Below, in pieces: positions 11,640 through 23,016 of a stretch of 64,000 bases of DNA. The stretch lies in assembly GCA_037367405.1 (NCBI GenBank), contig JAZKJV010011600.1, forward strand, positions 1 to 64,000, given 5' to 3'. Under the pieces are notes generated by a model. It saw only the letters and a list, made by a program, of their open reading frames with translations. It had not been told where the DNA came from and searched no databases. The translations under genes and the position numbers were made by a program. This stretch comes from Ottelia alismoides (lineage: Eukaryota > Streptophyta > Magnoliopsida > Alismatales > Hydrocharitaceae). The number at the start of each line of letters is the position of its first letter. Position 1 is the first letter of the stretch.

Positions 11640-12750
11640 TAATCTAATAAGTCTAAGTGAAATCTGAAGATTGGAGCTTGATTGGACACTAATCCACTTA
11701 ATCATAGGAACCTTATAGTATTTGGAATTGAGACGTTTCAGATCTACTAGACTTAATTCTTTGAGACCATGAGACTTAGTTCAATGTCGTTTTGACTGCC
11801 TAAGTGGAATATTTCAGAACAATGTACGACTCTTGTCAATAGTGACCTAACTTGCACACTTGCACCTTACACTTTGCTCACCTAAGTTGAAATAGTAGAA
11901 GGCTGGATTTGCCAGCATGAGATGCAAGCCAATGGAAACATTAGAAGTCACACATTTATGGCCATTGTACCCAACCCCATCCAGTAGCCATGAAGTCTAA
12001 AGACAGAAGTCCGTGGGTTGCAATAATGCTTCAAAAGATTGATAATCTACTGACTCAAGAGGAAAAAAGTCCATATGTAAATGATGTTGTATATAGTATT
12101 AAAAATATATAATCAAAAACTCCAAAAAATAAATGGGCAAAAGTCAAAGAAAAATCAATTTCCGTCAGAGGATGTATAGATTAAATAAGCAAGCTAGAGT
12201 TTCAAAGCCAAATGTATGTGAGCCTGTAGTCGGATGACTTGGCTACACTGGTCAAGCATCCCGGGATAGGTAGTTATACTGGATACCATTCATTCTTCTC
12301 TCCACCTCCTATTCTTGAGTTGGTTGCACTTGAACTTAGAAGGAAATACCCCACTTCTCGAGGAAAGAGTTGTTGGATTGGGGAATTAAGGTCACCATGT
12401 TGGAGAAGACTGACTTTTACCGCTTCAATTGAGAGCACTAACATTGTACAAGGTAGATTGATAGTCATAAGGGACTGCGTATGACATTGACTTGTTCTGA
12501 CATGGCTTTTGAGGAGATTTGGACAGAGTTTTGGGGATTTCAAATGTTGTTGTGTTTTAAGTCTGGTTCCCAAGAAGGTTCAACCAAACCTAACTTCCAA
12601 AGGTCTGACTGAGCTCCAAACTTTGATTTTATAAAGACAAGTTTAAAAGTTAAAATCAATCCAATTTCTTTCTTTTTCTTTTCTTTAGTTTCTTTCTGCA
12701 CTTATATGCATAAGTATTTGCCAGAGACTATCAAAAGCAAGTTTAAGGGG
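11640..12750 (+). other. Conserved pre-LTR block and PPT, internal region 1
   Basis: This non-coding stretch is strongly similar to 22,120-23,016 and 56,740-57,853. Best conserved are GTGGGTTGCAATAATGCTTC (about 12,012) and the block 12,232-12,382 (GGATGACTTGGCTACACTGG, then CATCCCGGGATAGGTAG). It ends in the polypurine tract AAGTTTAAGGGG just before the LTR. Confidence 0.75.
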
Positions 12751-15700
12751 CGATGGATCTCCATTTCATCATCTTTATTCTTTCATTTTGACTTTTAAAC
12801 CCTAGCTAAATGCATGAAAATGACATTATTTTGCATAAAATAACATACATTATTTATTATTTAAAAATATATAAATACTATATTTAAAGATAAAATAAAC
12901 AAATAAAAAAAGAAAAGAAAAATAAAGGAAATACCATAGGTATTGAATGCCCCTAAACCTCGAGACCTAGGCATCATGATGACTGGTCGACAAGGAATAA
13001 AGTAAGGGAAGATAAGGGCCAATAAATACAATAAAACCCTAATTTGTGAAATCCTTAATAAGTTCATTTTGAGGATTATCTTATTCTTTATTATTTATAC
13101 TCCAAATCAATAAACTTTGTACATGAAAGTTGCAGATAAAAATATATGAAAAATACAAAATTTATTTCACATAAAAATAATGCATATTGTGCTTTCTATC
13201 ATCAGAATAAGAATCCAAAATCCAAACTTCCCAGATCCATATCTTCTCCATATGAATCAAAATTCATCAAAATCACTTTAATTGTATATAACTTTTATTA
13301 GAAGGCGGTTTCATTTATTTAATTTATTCTTTATTCATTTTGGGATCTATTTTTGGTTGCACTTTTTATACTTCAAATAAAGAAACTTTGAAATGAAAGT
13401 TGTAGATAATTAAATATAGAAAAATACAAAAATTATTTTATACAAAAATAATATATAGATAAAAAGTTATGATCTGAATAAGTTTCTAAAATCCCAACTT
13501 CCCAAACCTATATCTCTCAAATAAAAGCTCGAAATGTATCAAAATCACTTTAATTATATATAATTTTCAATAAGCTATTTAATGAAGGTAGTTTCGTATT
13601 TTGCAGAGCTACGGTTTGAAAGCTAAGTTTTGGACCCCTATTGTATACTTGTACCGATTAAAATATTCATTTTATCTTTTATTCATTATTTTTATACTTT
13701 TATATTTTTATAATTTTGTAAATATTATTTATAATATATGTGTCTATTAAAAATATAATAAAAACATCATTAAAGCACAAAATTTAAATACTTATATAAA
13801 GCACATAGATGAATTACCTATACTTATACCTATATGAATACTATGTCTATTTATTTAATTGAACAAAAAAATCAGAAAAATAAAATAAAAAAATATATGT
13901 CCAAAAAATAATTTATAAATTTTTAAAATGATAAACAAAAATAATAAAATTAAATATACAAAATAAACATAAAATAATAAAATATATGGATGGATATACA
14001 TGTATATAAGCTACCAAAGGAAACTTGTAATTTTTAATCTCAAAAAAATAAATAAAAATCATAAGAAAATTCTTCAGAAAATAAGAAACATTTTATATTG
14101 TTTAATTCAAAAATAATAAAATCATTTGCTATTTTCAAAATGAATTTTCAAAAAAAGTTTCGAGGCTTTTTCCTGGTTGGTCCACGTGGACCAACGAGGA
14201 GGCGGTAAACGTTGACCCTGGTTAACTGATTGTCCTCCGCCCTGCCCCTTTGTCAGAACAAGTTTTTAACCCAATTTCTCGTTTATTTCAAGGACAATCC
14301 TTGCACTATTTCACGATACACTCTTCACGACATTTGTGCCTCGTTCATCGCTTTTTGACGCCCAGGCCTCTTCTTGGGCTAATCACCAGCGATTTCGTCG
14401 ACCTTCCTCGATCTTTGGAGCGCTCCGTCAACCCTTCATATACCACCTCCGACTTTCGAGTCAAATTTGAACTCTTTTGGACCCATCTCTTCTCCATTTT
14501 TCGTGCGCCACCGATGAAGGGAGGTGACAGCTCCTATTTCCCGTCGCTAGGAGGATCGAGGAAGGGCCGAGGCGTCTCCACCACCTCCGGCAAAGCTCAT
14601 CGTCGAGGTTTTCACCTCAGGTATTCATACCTTCAACTGTACCCTTTTCCCTTTACTTTTCCGCACTTTCGTATTCCCCATACTCGTAGGAGTAGATCCC
14701 AACCTTCATCTTCGCATTCCGACCATCCGATCGCCAAATCGTTCCCCTCGCCGGAGCAAGCTCCAGCCATCCTCCATTTTCGTCTCTCTCCGCTCTTTCC
14801 ATCCCGCTGCGGGGTCGAGGCAGTTTTCCCTCGATCCCTTCACCCTTTTTTGCAGGACAAAGCGCATATCGAAAGACTTGGAGTGCCTTTGGACCCCCAC
14901 CGGAGCTTCCTGGAGCCCCATCACTCCTCTGCCCTCGCCAGCCACCTCCGAGGTTGTAGTTCACTTTTTGCCCCTCCAGCGCACAGAGGATCACAACATG
15001 AGCCTCTCAGGCCATTTTGCAGCGACGTAGACCGTCGGAGACACGCGATCAAGTTAGAGGAACTTCGCTCCAGCAAAGTTCTTCCCTGTTCTTCCTCCGG
15101 GCTCCACGCCGTCCGATCAGGGATGCCTTCCAGTTAGAACCTCCACCATCAGATCTCGCCCGTTCACCATCGTTCGATCAAGGGCCAGAATCTAATCCTA
15201 GCCACTCATCCGTGAAGGGGTATCGTGCATCCGAGGATCGCCACGTGTCAAGTGAGAAGACTCCCGCCGTCGGATCGCCAGTGCTAGGGTATTTTGCATC
15301 CTTTTACCCAAGAGTTTTTGTATTTAATATTTAGCCTTGAAAATTTAATCTATAGTTTATTTTTTTGTACTATTTGCATAGACACCTCCATCATATTTGC
15401 ACTTGGGTCCTCGGCCACGTCACCTCACGTGTCTGTGCGCGTAAGGGGGTGGGGTATTTTGCGTTTGGGCCCTCTCGCTTTGTGTTATTTCATTTAGGTC
15501 CATAAACTTGCAGATTCAGTTGTAATATTTTTGGAAAAATTGCAATATAGTCCTCAGGTTTTTAGTATTTGTGCATAGGTCCCTCTCAAGCGTGCATGCC
15601 AATGGACGTGGGTTTGGACAATTTGTAGAGATACACCTGGGATTTTGGATATTGGTGATTGGTCCTGAGATTTTGTCAATTAGTTATAACTTTCTGGATA

Positions 15701-17044
15701 AATTGCACTTTGGCCCTGGATGTTTTGGATATTTACAAATATGCTATTGCAAGTAGTGTGGTTTCTCTTTGTTGTCTCTAATTATTTCATGCATCTATAA
15801 AACCCTAAAAATTCTCAAAATAATATCATTGTGTGTCTGTTGCTTTTCTCTATCACATCATATTTTTAATTTGTATTTTTGGGTCCGTTTACAGGTCAGG
15901 CTCATAAGGGCCTTTATGAAATCCACGTCATGGCATGCTCAATTATCTCTTAACCTGGCTATGTTAGGTTCTTTAACCATTGTGGTAGCTCACCATATGT
16001 ATTCCATGCCCCCTTATCCATACTTAGCTATTGACTATGGTACACTACTTTCCTTATTCACGCATCACATGTGGATTTCTCATAGTTGGTGCTGCTGCAC
16101 ACGGTATTTTATTATTTATAAAAAAATTCAAAAACATGCATTTTCTTCATTGTTTGCACTACAAAATTCATAAAAATTACAAAAAGTTTTACAAAAATAG
16201 ATATTTTGTTTGTTTCTCTTTGTTTTAACTTCAGACCAAAAATTACTAAAAATTTCAAAAGAAAACACCTAAAAATTAGAAAACCCCTAAAGTCTTCATA
16301 AAAATCTTAAAAATTCCTAAAAAATCATAAAATGATTTCTATTTCTAAATTTTTCTTATTGTATTATCTTTAATTTAAAATTAATGTGAGGAATTTTGGA
16401 CTCTGTTTGATATTATTCATCCTCATTTTAGTTTCATCCTTCAATTTTGTTCCCTGTTTTTAGTATTTTTGACTTTAAAAATATCAAAAATTAGGAAAAA
16501 ATCAGAAAAATCACAAAAATATTGGAAAAATATAAAAGTATAAAAATATTTGATTTCCTATAGTTTGAGTATTTTTACCTATTTTCATCTCTCTTATCTC
16601 TTTTGTGCATATATATCCTATATAGTTTTTTGCCTTATTAGAAGAAAAAGAAAAGATAAAAATATAAACAAAAATAAAATATACAATCAACAAATAGAAA
16701 ATCAAAATATAAAAATATAAAATTCAAAAAATAAAAAAATTATAAAAATTAAAACCTACAAAAAATAGCACACTTGTAGACATTTGATCACTCTCATTCT
16801 TGAGCTTGTTTGCTGATCTATCCTGCTTGTTCCCTGTGTTCGGCACTCTATACATGATTGCACACTATACACATTCATTGTAGAGTTATAATAAATTTTA
16901 ACTCCGCACATTTACTTTCATTGCTTGATTTATCTGTTGTGGGTTAATTGTTGATTAGCCCGGGTTTCATGAGCGGTCGCCACAACGACTTTGTCTCCCC
17001 TTTGTGTGAGACATATTTAGACCCTTGCAAGATCCGCGTTATCA
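12751..17044 (+). repeat. Athila-like LTR shared by two internal regions (4.29 kb)
   Basis: The LTR starts at CGATGGATC (TG mutated to CG) right after a polypurine tract and ends GTTATCA two bases before a primer binding site. It is homologous to the LTR at 23,017-26,838. It lies to the right of internal region 1 and to the left of internal region 2, so it serves as 3' LTR of one and 5' LTR of the other. It contains a tandem duplication (13,075-13,590), a near-perfect CACGTG-centred palindrome at about 14,172-14,201 and a GC-rich stretch 14,230-15,290 whose ORFs are broken in the other copy. Confidence 0.85.
13075..13590. repeat. Tandem duplication of about 260 bp inside the LTR
   Basis: Two diverged units, each with ...TTTATACTTCAAATAAAGAA-like, GAAAGTTG.AGATAA, AAAAATACAAAA and CAAAATCACTTTAATT.TAT blocks. 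The sister LTR has a single unit (about 23,310-23,580). This explains much of the length difference between the two LTRs. Confidence 0.7.
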
Positions 17045-17046
17045 AA

Positions 17047-17064
17047 TGGCACCATTGCCGGGGA
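17047..17064 (+). promoter_or_regulatory. Primer binding site (tRNA-Asp), CpG-decayed
   Basis: TGGCACCATTGCCGGGGA differs from the sites at 43,796 and 48,181 (TGGCGCCGTTGCCGGGGA) at two positions, both CG to CA. The intact form is complementary to the 3' end of plant tRNA-Asp. It lies 2 bases after the LTR end. Confidence 0.85.
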
Positions 17065-18515
17065 GCAACAACGTATAAATCAGATTTTTGAGTGGTTGAT
17101 TGTGGTTATTTGTCTTCATTTTGCTTTATTTATTTCCTTTATTCTTGATATGTATTGTTGAGCTGTCTAATCCCTTCTCTCTGTTGACTTTGTGCGAGGT
17201 ACCGCAGATCGAGGGAGACATCTACGCACCCACGTGAAGCTGGCTTCAGCCTGCTATCCCTACATGAAGAAGATTTAGAGAGATTTTGTAGTTTTAGTTC
17301 CATCTACTTTATTGCCTATACTTGTATAATTTGAAATGAGAGACATTAACTTGTAATATTCAGGACATGGACACTTCAGCACTTCACGGGGTCCATTGCC
17401 CGAGGGATTGTTCCCTTGGGGGCCTCGTCGATTTTCCGCAGTTTTCTCGTGATTTTTCCGATTTTACTATCTGCTTGATTCACACGGATTTAGCCCCTAA
17501 ATTTAAGAGTTTTTATTGATTGTGACGTAATTAGCTAAGTCCCAACACCTAATATCTTTCTTGCACCTATAGATCGTAATTGGACTTACCTAAAAAATTA
17601 ATTGAAAAAGCTAGTTGACTTGGATTAGAGACCACGTGTCGAGAGAGGTCGTATACAGCGCGTGCAAGATCCATTGTGGTGGACACCGATCGACTCCCAA
17701 GATCAGACTCCGGTCTCTCTTCCTAGTCATAGCTACTTGTGCTTCACGATGTTACTCATCTAGGGACGATTTCCACGTGCATCATATAGGTAGTTTATTT
17801 CCTGTCTTTTAATTTATACGCGGATCACCCTACATGTAGAGTGTTGGAGCAAGGTATGCATTTCTAACTTTGCATGCATCATTGTGTTTGATCGTGCGTC
17901 GTCTTTTTCAACTTCCTCCCCCTGTTTTATTGGACTCAAAATAACCAAGGAAATCGGAAAATTCGTTAGGCATTGTCTTTATCAGAAAAATACCTAAAAA
18001 TGTGATAACCAAATAAAATTGAGAATGTTAATGCAAACTGACCTTAAAACTCACCTCACCAAAAAAATTTTTGTCTTGGGGAGAGTAACCCCCTCATTGT
18101 TTGATTTATCTGCAGCGAGAGAGTGACCAACACATTAGGCTAGAGCCACATCCAAATTTTAGTTGACTACTGGTATTGATGAGTCATTCTCCTGTGAGGA
18201 TCTCTCCGATAACCGGTAAAGCGAACCGCGACGTCCTTAACAGATTGAATTGATTGGGTAGCCGGTAAATGATCCATGATTCATACTGGCTGGGAAAGAT
18301 CTCATTTGGGATCAGGACAATTGGCTAGGAGAGTTGGGCTCCCAACAGCTCGCGTAATCGCTCTGATAGATTGATTGATCACCTAAATAAAACTGATAAG
18401 ATAAACAACCGAACCTTTACGGTCATCAGCTCAAGAGTTACGTAGGTGAATTGTGGGTTTGATTGCCAATCTTGTTTGCATTCCAGATCTCATCTGCCTT
18501 TATCTCTAGATCAAG
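17065..18515 (+). other. Leader of internal region 2
   Basis: Untranslated leader homologous to the outer element's leader (43,814-44,686) and, in part, to that of the intact element. Shared blocks include TTGATTGTGACGTAA, ACACCTAATA and GACTCCCAAGATC. No ORF. Confidence 0.65.
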
Positions 18516-20649
18516 ATGATGGGAAGGAGATCCCTTAAGCCACGTTTGGTGGCACCGCTATCGAGCACTCATCCTTATTCATCTAGGTCGACTTCGGGGA
18601 GTTTAGACCCACTCTCCGAGCCCGAGTTCACATCCACCTTGTTCTCCCTCGATCACAATTCTTCTTCTATCAGTCCTGTGGTGTCAGAGTATAGAGCAAC
18701 AGAGATTTCTGGACATTTGACGGTACTTGAGATGGTTACCTTTGCCAAGATATGGAGAGCAGTGAGGGACGCCCAGATGAGCAGGGACATCATTCGTATG
18801 TTTATGATCAGACTGCCATCAACAATTCATTACTAGCTTCCCTGGAGACTATGCAGAAATAGATCAGAGATCAGGGAGCCTTCATGGGAGATATCGTGAG
18901 AGAGCTAGCACAGATGCGAAGAGAGATATTCGAAGCAGGTCCCGAAGCAGGAGGTGGAGCAGAAGGAGACCAACAAACAGGCGGACCAACCACCGAGGAC
19001 CATGTGGCAGTTGCACAACCCTAGTGCAACCCTCACTCACCGATGGATTCAGCTTCCTCCCATTGTTGGGAACTTTGAGTTTCGCCCCCAAACGATCTAG
19101 TTGTTTCCCAAGTTTCATGGGCTAGCCACCGAGGAGCCTCATCTCCACCTGCAGGAGTTTGAGATGTTTTGTAGCACTGTCCATGACAGACTGGTGGACG
19201 AGGACACAATTAAGATGATTTCCTTCCCATTCTCATTGGTTGACAGAGCAGCCTATTGGCTGAAGCATCTGGGAAGGTATATCACGACTTGGGAGCAGCT
19301 CCGGATCGCGTACTTGAATAAGTACTACCCTCTCAGTCGGACCAGCGCAGTGCGAGCTATGATCAGCAACTTCACCATGATCCCGAATGAACAGTTCCAT
19401 GAGACGTGTTATCGATTTAGAGAGCTCATTGACCGGTGTCCACATCATGACATATCAAAGCCCAACCTTGTTCAGAGCTTCTTTTGTGGGCTGACACCGG
19501 AGATGCAGGGGCTTCTGAATGCCTCTTGTGGTGGGTCTTATTTTTCCAAGGGTGAAGACGAGGTTTGGGCCATCTATGAAGGGATGGTAGAGAACTCGAT
19601 AGTAATGGCCCAAGTCCGAGTCTACACACAGTAGAAGGCCCCCCAAGGGGCTGGTTCATATTAGAGGATCACACGTATCGATGCCGGTCCCCACACTCCA
19701 TCAGCAGCAGCAGCTCGGGCTGAATCCACCGCAGACGACATGGGGATCATCATCGAGAAGTTAGACCGCATCGAGATCCTTGAGAAAAAGCAGAGCCAAG
19801 GGCTTGCACAGATGGACCAGTTGACCAAGACCATGAGCGACCTGAAGACCCAAATACTGTGTATTCAGGAAGCATAGACGTCCTCATAGCAGCCCTTAGA
19901 TCACGTGTTGATTCCAGCAGTAGCAGCTCAAGCCAGCCCTCTGCCACACACCGCCAGGTTCACCACATCCAGGCAGAGCCGGTCCAGCATTTACCGTACT
20001 ATCCATCGCCACCACTATCTCAGGAGACTCAGATGGTGGTTTATCAGTCGGATCAGCCACTGGCAGTTCTCCCTCCACCATCCTTCGAGCATAAGCCATT
20101 GATCGAAGTCAATGGGATATGGTACGACCGGTACCCACAATGGGCTGGGATTCGTCGCGATCACCCGGGATTCTGTTGGACCACCGGAGGCACCTCATCC
20201 CAACAGCAGCCTCCCGCTCAGGGCAACCAGAACAACCACCACCAGCAGCAACCCTATCACTCCCAGCAACAGTACCAGCAGGGTCCCCGTCCCTCTTATC
20301 AGGGACAACAGAGTTGGCAACCCTGGAGGAACTGCGAGATACAACCTTTTCGAGTAGCCTATAGTACAAGGAAAAAGTGAAGATATGGCACGATTCTCAT
20401 ATCAGCCATAAACAGTTTGAGCCCGATCAGTGTGTATGGTTATTTGACTCTAGGCTAGAATTGTTTTCAGGGAAATTACAGAGTAAATGGAAAGGCCTTT
20501 ATGTGGTCAGAAAGATACATGACAATGGTAGTATTGATATATATGAGTTGTCATCTTCCTCTACCTTTCGAGTTAACGGTCAACGCCTGAAACTATATCT
20601 AGATCATGATCCGTCGACCGTTGATGTTGCCCCTATTCATTTGGTATGA
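18516..20649 (+). pseudogene. Athila-like gag fused to integrase C-terminus (internal region 2)
   Basis: An N-terminal gag piece (18516-18836) is followed by stops. The gag core (about 19,040-19,634) has EEPHLHLQEFEMFCSTVHD, MISFPFSLVDRAAYWLKHLG and [17 protein letters not shown], matching gag of the intact element. A stop at 19,099 and one after VRVYTQ (19,632) break the frame. The Gln/Pro-rich gag tail (about 20,100-20,340) then joins directly, near 20,360, to the integrase C-terminal domain (WHDSHISHKQF, CVWLFDSRLELFSGKLQSKW). Protease, RT, RNase H and the integrase core are gone. It is a large internal deletion derivative, dead. Confidence 0.88.
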
Positions 20650-20789
20650 GATGTGCTCTTTGACTCACATCACCTGCATCTCATACTTGGTTATCACTTC
20701 CATCTTCCATTGTATGGATCCATTTGTCCATATCATCCATTCATTCATTCGTTATGTCTACCACCCCGTCGTCATCTTATGATTTTGCT

Positions 20790-21333
20790 ATACTTAGGAT
20801 ACACCTTGTCCTAAGTATAGGGGTGCACACACTGAGCTGTGATCTGTGTATTCTCTTTTCTTCTTTTCTTATTTTCCTTTTCTATATTCTTCATCTATCA
20901 GAATTGTGTCGCCCCCTTTTGTCAGTCTTCTACACTTAGGACATACTTTGTCCTAAGTATAGGGGGGTATGCACCCCAGGTTGATTCAATTCTTTGATCC
21001 TCTCCACTGTCTCCTCTTCTTGTCTATACTTAGGGATATCTTACCCTAAGTACAGGGGGAGACAGTCTGAGTACGATCTGTTCATTCCCACCCTTGACCC
21101 TCCCTACTTTGTGTACAGTCTGCTATACTTAGGATTATTTGATCCTAAGTATAGGGGAGACGGTCGACTTCTCATTCATTTATTCATTCATATCTTATTC
21201 GTTTATTCTTTAGACTTTTCTATACTCAATACGAGTTATGTCTTCTCTTTTATCTCCGATCTATGAGGACATAGCTCAAGCTAAGTATAGGGGGGTCGTA
21301 TATACTGCATATATACTTTAGCCATAACTCGTA
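20790..21333 (+). repeat. Hairpin cluster, internal region 2
   Basis: Four short hairpins: 20790-20820 (11 bp perfect, GGA/TCC), 20931-20961 (GGACA/TGTCC), 21025-21054 (GGG/CCC) and 21124-21153 (12 bp perfect, GGAT/ATCC). Each is followed by a G-run. The long terminal element has arm A 21221-21242, arm B 21268-21289 and alternative partner C 21323-21333 (CATAACTCGTA, fully complementary to TACGAGTTATG in A). Confidence 0.88.
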
Positions 21334-21459
21334 CTTTCGTATTTTTACTAATAAATATGTCTAATTATACCTATAAAATTCATTAAAAACTTTTAATAAA
21401 AAGATGTGATTATTCCTCAAATTATTTTTTTGTACTTACTGATTAATAATCAGGTGGAA

Positions 21460-21800
21460 ATATTTTTTTGCAAAATATTTGAAAAATAGTTTGAAAAATA
21501 GTTTGAAAAATAGTTTGAAAATCCTTTTGAAAATCTTTTGATAACAATTTTGAAAACATTTTGTTACATGTTTTCAACCTTTGTAAAATTATTTTATTTG
21601 TAAAATTATTTTCTTTGTGTGAAATAAAATGTTTGAAAAATGATTTGCAAATGGTTTGAAAAATGGTTGCAAAAATATTTGAAAAATCTATATAGATTGT
21701 TTGGAAAACCTTTGCAAAATGATTTTCAAATGTGTGTACATGTTTGTAAAATTGTTTGTAAAAATTATTTTGGACTATAGTTTTCAAAATAGTTTAAAAA
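21460..21800. repeat. AT-rich degenerate minisatellite, internal region 2
   Basis: Runs of TTTGAAAAATAG-type units (period about 12-16). The minus-strand ORF 21443-21787 with FQTIFQTIFQTIFQ is this repeat read in frame, not a gene. Confidence 0.65.
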
Positions 21801-22119
21801 ACCTTTGTCAAATAAGTTTGAGGAATACATATATCTCAGCTAAAATTCCTTAGGGTATATATCTATAAAATTGACCACTTACCCTTGTAAATTCTTAAAA
21901 ACCTAATTCTTGTAAATATAAGATGCATCCGTGTAAATATTTGTACCTAATTTTTAGCCAAAATCTTTTGCAAAATTAAAATACCAAAAACATTTGAAAA
22001 ATCTCTTTGAAAAATAAAAAAATGCATATGCATCATCTTTTCAAAAATCCATAAAAAGTTTAAAATCTTTGAAATTGCATCACAAAAATATTTTCCGCAT
22101 TCTGCATAGCATTTGCATA

Positions 22120-23016
22120 TCATGAGCATTTTTTGGATTGAGTTTGATTGTTGAACGAGTCTAAGTAAACTCCGAAGATGGGAGCTTGGTTGGACCTTAA
22201 AATCTAGTGCACCCCCACCCATCCGGTGATGATGAGTTTTGAGGACAGGAGAGTGTGGGTTGCAATAGAGCTTCAAAAGAGGGATAGTCTACGGGCTCAA
22301 GAGGAGAAACTCCCTATCTAAATGCTGTTGTATATAGTATTAAAAAAAAGAAACAAAAATCAAAAACTCCAAAAAAGTGGACAGGCTTGTACAAAAATAA
22401 AAATGCCTACCGGAGTGTACATATGTGTATAGTCAATAAGCAAGCTTGAGCTTCAAAGTCAGATCATGTGAGCCTGCAGCTGGATGACTTGACTGCACTG
22501 GTCTTACATCCTAGGATAGGTAGCTACACTCTACCGTCCATTCTTTTCTTCACCCCCTCCTCTTGAGCTGGTTGCCACTTGAACTTAGAAGGGAATACCT
22601 CGCTTCTCGAGGAATGAGTTGTTGGATTGGGGAATCATTGGGTTGTCATATTGGAGAAGCCAGTCTCTTTGTCATTTCAATTGAGGAGAGCCACTATCAC
22701 TTACACTGTACAAGTCAGATTCATAGTCGTAAGGGTTTGCGTATGAGTTGAAGTATTCTAACCTGGCTATTGAGGAGACTTGAGCAGAGTTTTGGGATTC
22801 TCGAAGGTTGTTGGATTTCAAATCCGGTTCTCATTAAGGTTCCGCCTGCACTAAAATTCCAAAGGTCTGATTTAAGCTCCAAACTTTGATTTTGTAAAGA
22901 CAAGTTTGATAATTAAATTCAATACATCCTTCTTCTTTTTCTTTTCTTTGTTCTCCTTTTTCTGCACTTATTGCATAAGTGTTTGCTAGGGACTAGCAAA
23001 GGCAAGTATAGGGGAA
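22120..23016 (+). other. Conserved pre-LTR block and PPT, internal region 2
   Basis: Homologous to 11,640-12,750 and 56,740-57,853, with an internal deletion. The best block is 22,482-22,634. A hairpin TTGCTAG/CTAGCAA (about 22,983-22,999) stands just before the polypurine tract AAGTATAGGGGAA, which abuts the LTR. Confidence 0.75.

Noticed and set aside
14250..15137. 295-codon ORF in the older LTR
   Set aside because: The homologous stretch of the partner LTR (24,411-25,277) is broken into different frames, and the product resembles nothing known.
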